From an uncultured Bacteroidales bacterium (GTDB lineage Bacteria > Bacteroidota > Bacteroidia > Bacteroidales > UBA932): a stretch of 64,000 nt of DNA. The stretch is from contig CAMQDS010000001.1 in the NCBI GenBank assembly GCA_946999645.1, forward strand, positions 124,001-188,000, written 5' to 3'. Made by a program: the position numbers and the translations under genes. Below are positions 60,258 through 64,000 of the stretch, piece after piece. The number at the start of each line of letters is the position of its first letter. Position 1 is the stretch's first letter. The notes beneath the pieces were generated by a model. It ran no database searches. It was not told where the DNA came from and saw nothing but the letters and a program-made list of their open reading frames with translations.

Positions 60258-61088
60258 ATGGGACATGGAAAGTTGAAAAAGTTTAGGGAAAATGAGAGTT
60301 TTAAATGTCTTTTTCAACCGTCTTCCGAGGAAGTTATAGTCAAGTCGGCAGGCGGGTTGGTTCTTAAAAATCATCCTATTAAGGGTAATTGGAATAAGAC
60401 CGTATTTAATAACGATAGGCCTATTATTGTGGAATTGGGCTGCGGTAAAGGCGAATATACCATTGACTTAGCCTTGCGAAATCCTGATTTTAACTATATA
60501 GGAGTAGATATAAAAGGTGCAAGACTTTGGAAAGGCGCAAAGTTCGCTACCGAAAATAAACTTCCTAATGTAGCTTTTTTGCGGACAAGAATTGAGTTTA
60601 TCTCGGCGTTTTTTGCTCAAGGTGAAGTATCTGAAATATGGCTAACTTTTTCTGATCCTCAGATGAAGAGTGAAAACTGTCGATTAACAAGTCCTCGTTT
60701 TTTGGAAAAATATAGAACTTTTTTGAGAAATGGAGGCATTGTCCATCTGAAAACGGATAGTATGTTTTTACATCAATACACTAAATCTGTTGTAGAACAA
60801 AATGGCTTGAGGATGTTGGCTTGCACAGAAGACCTTTATGGTAATGGTCGCGATAAACTATTGTTGGAAAGTACATTACAGTCTATATGTGGAGTTGATG
60901 CTATTGATGCTCTTTTTGAGGTTAGGACGTTCTATGAAAAAATGTTTTTATCTCAAGGAATTAACATAACATATTTGTCTTTTATTATAGATAAAGAAGG
61001 GGAATATAAGTCACCTGAATTTGATTCGGATTATTGGCGTTCTGTTGAGGGTCCCCGTCGTTCTTTCGGACATCTGCCAAATCTGTAA
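60258..61088 (+). CDS. trmB: tRNA (guanine46-N7)-methyltransferase
   Basis: A 276-residue TrmB that makes m7G46 in the variable loop of tRNAs. VELGCGKGEYTIDLALRNP near residues 55-73 binds SAM, GVDIKGARLWKGAKFA follows, and LTFSDPQMKSENCRLTSPRF near 131-150 is the family signature. It lies 1 base after gldH and is the last gene of the run; rpsL has its own promoter downstream. Confidence 0.94.
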   Translation: MGHGKLKKFRENESFKCLFQPSSEEVIVKSAGGLVLKNHPIKGNWNKTVFNNDRPIIVELGCGKGEYTIDLALRNPDFNYIGVDIKGARLWKGAKFATENKLPNVAFLRTRIEFISAFFAQGEVSEIWLTFSDPQMKSENCRLTSPRFLEKYRTFLRNGGIVHLKTDSMFLHQYTKSVVEQNGLRMLACTEDLYGNGRDKLLLESTLQSICGVDAIDALFEVRTFYEKMFLSQGINITYLSFIIDKEGEYKSPEFDSDYWRSVEGPRRSFGHLPNL

Positions 61089-61142
61089 TTGAGTAAAAAA
61101 TATTAAAACAGGTTAAATTAATATAAATTAAAATATTATATG

Positions 61143-61150
61143 TATATTTG
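61143..61150 (+). promoter_or_regulatory. Promoter -7 element of the str (rpsL) block
   Basis: TATATTTG followed by CAGTCC, as at rplC and rplP, 52 bases before the rpsL ATG. No TTG box is seen at the usual spacing; the upstream stretch is very AT-rich. Confidence 0.65.
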
Positions 61151-61151
61151 C

Positions 61152-61173
61152 AGTCCCTCATTTTCGAGGGACT
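61152..61173 (+). promoter_or_regulatory. Leader hairpin upstream of rpsL
   Basis: AGTCCCTC (61152-61159) pairs with GAGGGACT (61166-61173), a perfect 8-bp stem with loop ATTTTC, ending 29 bases before the ATG. No T-run follows. It matches the rplC and rplP leader hairpins in position but has a different stem. Confidence 0.6.
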
Positions 61174-61202
61174 AAACATAAATTATATATTAACAATTAT
61201 TT

Positions 61203-61586
61203 ATGCCAACGATTCAACAACTTGTCCGTAAAGGACGCGAGACCGCTGAATATTCCAGCAAATCTCGTGCATTGGATGCGTGCCCTCAAAAGCGCGGCGT
61301 TTGTGTTCGTGTTTATACGACCACACCTAAGAAACCTAATTCTGCTATGCGTAAGGTAGCCAGAGTAAGGCTTACAAACGCAAAAGAGGTGAACGCATAC
61401 ATTCCGGGAGAAGGACACAACCTTCAAGAGCATAGTATAGTACTTGTTCGTGGAGGACGTGTAAAGGACCTTCCGGGTGTACGTTATCACATCCTTAGAG
61501 GTGCTTTGGATACAGCAGGTGTAGAGGGCAGGACACAATCCCGTTCACTCTATGGTGCAAAGAGACCAAAGAAATCTAAGAAGTAA
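61203..61586 (+). CDS. rpsL: 30S ribosomal protein S12
   Basis: A 127-residue S12 of the decoding centre. MPTIQQLVRKGRE, TTPKKPNSAMRKVARV and RGGRVKDLPGVRYHI are diagnostic. The lysines where streptomycin-resistance mutations occur (in KKPNS and GGRVKD) are the normal ones. A TTAACAATT sequence precedes the start. Confidence 0.98.
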   Translation: MPTIQQLVRKGRETAEYSSKSRALDACPQKRGVCVRVYTTTPKKPNSAMRKVARVRLTNAKEVNAYIPGEGHNLQEHSIVLVRGGRVKDLPGVRYHILRGALDTAGVEGRTQSRSLYGAKRPKKSKK

Positions 61587-61621
61587 TTTAATTTTATTTA
61601 TTTCATTTAATTTTTCTAAAA

Positions 61622-62098
61622 ATGAGAAAAACGAAGCCTAGAAAGAGGATTCTACTTCCTGATCCAAAGTTTCACGATTCAAATGTTACACGTTTCGTGA
61701 ATAATCTTATGCTACAGGGGAAGAAGAGTATCGCGTATTCTATTTTTTACGATGCCATTGATATGGTAGGCGAGAAGATGAAAGATTCTGACAAGGCTCC
61801 TCTGGATATTTGGAGGAAAGCTCTGGAGAACGTAACACCTCAGATTGAGGTTAAGTCACGTCGTGTAGGAGGAGCTAACTTCCAGGTGCCTACGGAGTTG
61901 AGACCTGAAAGGAAGATTTCACTCTCAATGAAGAATATGATCAACTTCGCCCGTAAGCGCTCTGGCCATTCAATGGCTGAAAAACTTGCTGCGGAAATTT
62001 TAGCAGCTTATAACAACGAGGGTGGTGCATTTAAGAGAAAGGAAGACATGCACAAGATGGCAGAAGCTAACAAGGCATTTGCTCACTTCCGTTTTTAA
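61622..62098 (+). CDS. rpsG: 30S ribosomal protein S7
   Basis: A 158-residue S7 that nucleates the 30S head. RKTKPRKRILLPDPKF, VTRFVNNLMLQGKKSIAY and the ending KMAEANKAFAHFRF are typical. It lies 35 bases after rpsL and 12 before fusA, the standard str order. Confidence 0.98.
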   Translation: MRKTKPRKRILLPDPKFHDSNVTRFVNNLMLQGKKSIAYSIFYDAIDMVGEKMKDSDKAPLDIWRKALENVTPQIEVKSRRVGGANFQVPTELRPERKISLSMKNMINFARKRSGHSMAEKLAAEILAAYNNEGGAFKRKEDMHKMAEANKAFAHFRF

Positions 62099-62110
62099 TA
62101 TTTCAGTCTA

Positions 62111-64000
62111 ATGGCAAAAAGAGATCTTAAATTTACACGTAACATCGGCATCATGGCTCATATCGATGCCGGTAAGACTACTACATCCGAGCGTATCCTT
62201 TACTACACCGGAAAAACCCACAAAATAGGTGAGGTTCACGAAGGTGCTGCAACTATGGACTGGATGGTCCAGGAGCAGGAACGCGGTATTACTATTACTT
62301 CTGCTGCTACAACAGCATTCTGGCATTACAACAATGAAGTATATCAGATTAACTTGATAGATACTCCGGGTCACGTTGATTTTACCGTAGAGGTAGAACG
62401 TTCACTCAGGGTACTTGACGGAACAATCGCTACATTCTGTGCTGTAGGTCGTGTTCAGCCTCAGTCTGAGACAGTCTGGAGGCAGGCAGACAAATACGGA
62501 GTGCCTAAGATTGCATATGTAAACAAAATGGATCGCGTTGGTGCAGACTTCCTTGCTTGCGTTGAAGAAATGCATACAAAACTTGGTGCCAATGCTGTTC
62601 CTATCTGTCTTCCAATCGGTTCTGAAGATAAATTAAAAGGTATCGTAGATCTTATTGCAAGAAAAGCTATTGTTTATGACAACAACAGTGATGCTCTTGT
62701 AAACTATAAGATAGAAGACGTACCTGCTGATATGGTAGACGATGTTGAGAAGTGGAGAGATAAACTGGTTGAGGCTGCTGCTGAGTGTGATGAAGCCTTG
62801 ATGGAAAAGTATTTTGAAAATCCTGAATCAATTACTGAAGATGAAATTATAGCAGCTTTGCGTAAAGGAACTATTGCAATGCAACTTGTTCCTGCCTGCT
62901 GCGGTTCTTCATTCAAAAACAAGGGTGTACAATTCCTCCTCGATGCAGTTATGCGTTACCTTCCATCTCCGCTTGACAAAGGCGTTGTAGTAGGTACAGA
63001 CCCTAATACAGGAAACGAAGTAGACCTTCAGCCTTCTGCTGATGCTCCTTTCTGTGCTCTTGTATTCAAGATTGCAACTGACCCTTTTGTAGGTCGTTTG
63101 GCATTCATGAGAGTTTATTCAGGTCGTGTTGATGCAGGTTCATATGTATTCAATACACGTACAAACAAGAAAGAAAGAATTTCACGTCTTTTCCAAATGC
63201 ACTCAAATCATCAGAATCCTATAGATTTTGTTGAAGCAGGTGATATTTGTGCTGCAGTTGGTTTTAAGGACCTTCGTACAGGTGATACAATCTGCAATGA
63301 GAATAATCCTATTGTATTGGAATCCATGGAATTCCCAGATCCTGTTATCGGTATCGCAGTTGAACCAAAGACTCAGAACGATCTTGAAAAACTTGGAATC
63401 GCACTTGCAAAATTAGCTGAAGAGGATCCTACCTTTACTGTTAAATCAGACCATGAAACAGGTCAGACAGTTATTAGTGGTATGGGTGAACTTCACCTTG
63501 ATATCATTGTAGACCGTCTTCGTCGTGAATTCAATGTAGAAATTAACCAGGGTGCTCCTCAGGTTAATTACAAGGAAGCAATTACCCAGACCGTTCAGCA
63601 TCGTGAACTGTTCAAGAAACAGTCCGGTGGTCGTGGTAAGTTTGCCGATATTATAGTTGAAATTGGACCAGCAGATGAAGGAGTATCTGGATTGCAGTTT
63701 GACAACCAGGTTAAGGGTGGTAACGTTCCTAAGGAATTTATACCTTGTGTTCAGAAAGGCTTTGAGTCAGCAATGGCAAACGGTGTTCTTGCTGGGTATG
63801 AGGTTCAGTCTTTGAAAGTTACCCTACTCGATGGTTCATTCCACCCTGTAGACTCAGATCAGTTATCTTTCGAGATTGCTGCAAGATTAGCCTTCCGCCA
63901 TGCTTGTCCTAAAGCTAAGCCTGTTCTTCTTGAGCCTATTATGAATTTGGAGGTTGTTACTCCAGAAGAATATATGGGTGATATAGTAGGTGACCTTAAC
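62111..64000 (+). CDS. fusA: Elongation factor G, C-terminus cut by the window
   Basis: 630 codons of EF-G, the GTPase that drives translocation. The G domain shows AHIDAGKTTTSERIL near residues 16-30, the switch II segment DTPGHVDF near 89 and NKMD near 143. Domains II-IV follow, and the visible end YMGDIVGDLN is near the start of domain V, so about 75 residues are missing beyond the edge. rpsJ would be expected next in this phylum. Confidence 0.97.
   Translation, partial: MAKRDLKFTRNIGIMAHIDAGKTTTSERILYYTGKTHKIGEVHEGAATMDWMVQEQERGITITSAATTAFWHYNNEVYQINLIDTPGHVDFTVEVERSLRVLDGTIATFCAVGRVQPQSETVWRQADKYGVPKIAYVNKMDRVGADFLACVEEMHTKLGANAVPICLPIGSEDKLKGIVDLIARKAIVYDNNSDALVNYKIEDVPADMVDDVEKWRDKLVEAAAECDEALMEKYFENPESITEDEIIAALRKGTIAMQLVPACCGSSFKNKGVQFLLDAVMRYLPSPLDKGVVVGTDPNTGNEVDLQPSADAPFCALVFKIATDPFVGRLAFMRVYSGRVDAGSYVFNTRTNKKERISRLFQMHSNHQNPIDFVEAGDICAAVGFKDLRTGDTICNENNPIVLESMEFPDPVIGIAVEPKTQNDLEKLGIALAKLAEEDPTFTVKSDHETGQTVISGMGELHLDIIVDRLRREFNVEINQGAPQVNYKEAITQTVQHRELFKKQSGGRGKFADIIVEIGPADEGVSGLQFDNQVKGGNVPKEFIPCVQKGFESAMANGVLAGYEVQSLKVTLLDGSFHPVDSDQLSFEIAARLAFRHACPKAKPVLLEPIMNLEVVTPEEYMGDIVGDLN

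Noticed and set aside
61152..61173. Hairpin before rpsL as a terminator of trmB
   Set aside because: No T-run follows on the plus strand, and it lies right after a -7 promoter element.

Overview
This AT-rich chromosomal segment comes from a member of the Bacteroidota, very probably order Bacteroidales. The evidence is family content: a SusC/SusD pair, a Bacteroidales-type (type V) pilus operon with Mfa/Fim-like subunits and a DUF3575 protein, GldH, RicT, a NagB-LmbE fusion, DUF4270, DUF4294 and DUF3098 proteins, and promoters of the TTG-N19-TAnnTTTG type. I cannot assign a genus. I saw no insertion sequences, phage genes or CRISPR arrays.

Layout. 1-5033 (minus strand): the start of an unknown small gene, a ManC-like nucleotidyltransferase with an altered active site, YraN, MutS2 and the c-di-AMP synthase CdaA. 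5215-9125 (plus): the first ribosomal block, rplC-rplD-rplW-rplB-rpsS-rplV-rpsC, closed by a terminator. 9211-19345: a 10-kb block of unrelated genes (TlpA-like lipoprotein, uvrC, pnuC, acpP, DUF4270, a short glycogen-synthase-like protein, ftsX, DUF3098, uppP, lpxH, DUF4294) that splits the usual S10/spc supercluster. 19615-30246: the second ribosomal block, rplP to rplQ including secY, map, infA, rpmJ and rpoA, with its own promoter and terminator. 30413-37420: an N-acylglucosamine 2-epimerase divergent from a susC-susD-lipoprotein import operon. 37639-44858: a membrane pyrophosphatase, then a LacI regulator with a NagB-LmbE fusion and a two-gene transketolase. 44860-54550 (minus): trmN6, a LolD-type ATPase and a type V pilus operon with an AraC regulator. 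54695-61088: tRNA-Pro and an eight-gene housekeeping run (trxA, outer-membrane barrel, LOG protein, prenyl synthase, holB, ricT, gldH, trmB). 61203 to the end: the str block, rpsL-rpsG-fusA, cut by the window edge.

How it works together. Most of the window serves translation. The ribosomal genes lie in three separately promoted blocks in an unusual order, with the str block downstream of the alpha block rather than upstream of S10. All three leaders begin with the same TTTGCAGTCC segment, followed by a hairpin whose distal half differs but always re-pairs. This points to a shared leader device that might coordinate the scattered blocks. The accessory parts are the pilus operon, the SusC/D system with a lipoprotein that looks like a catalytically dead metallohydrolase, and the LacI/NagB-LmbE/transketolase sugar cluster.
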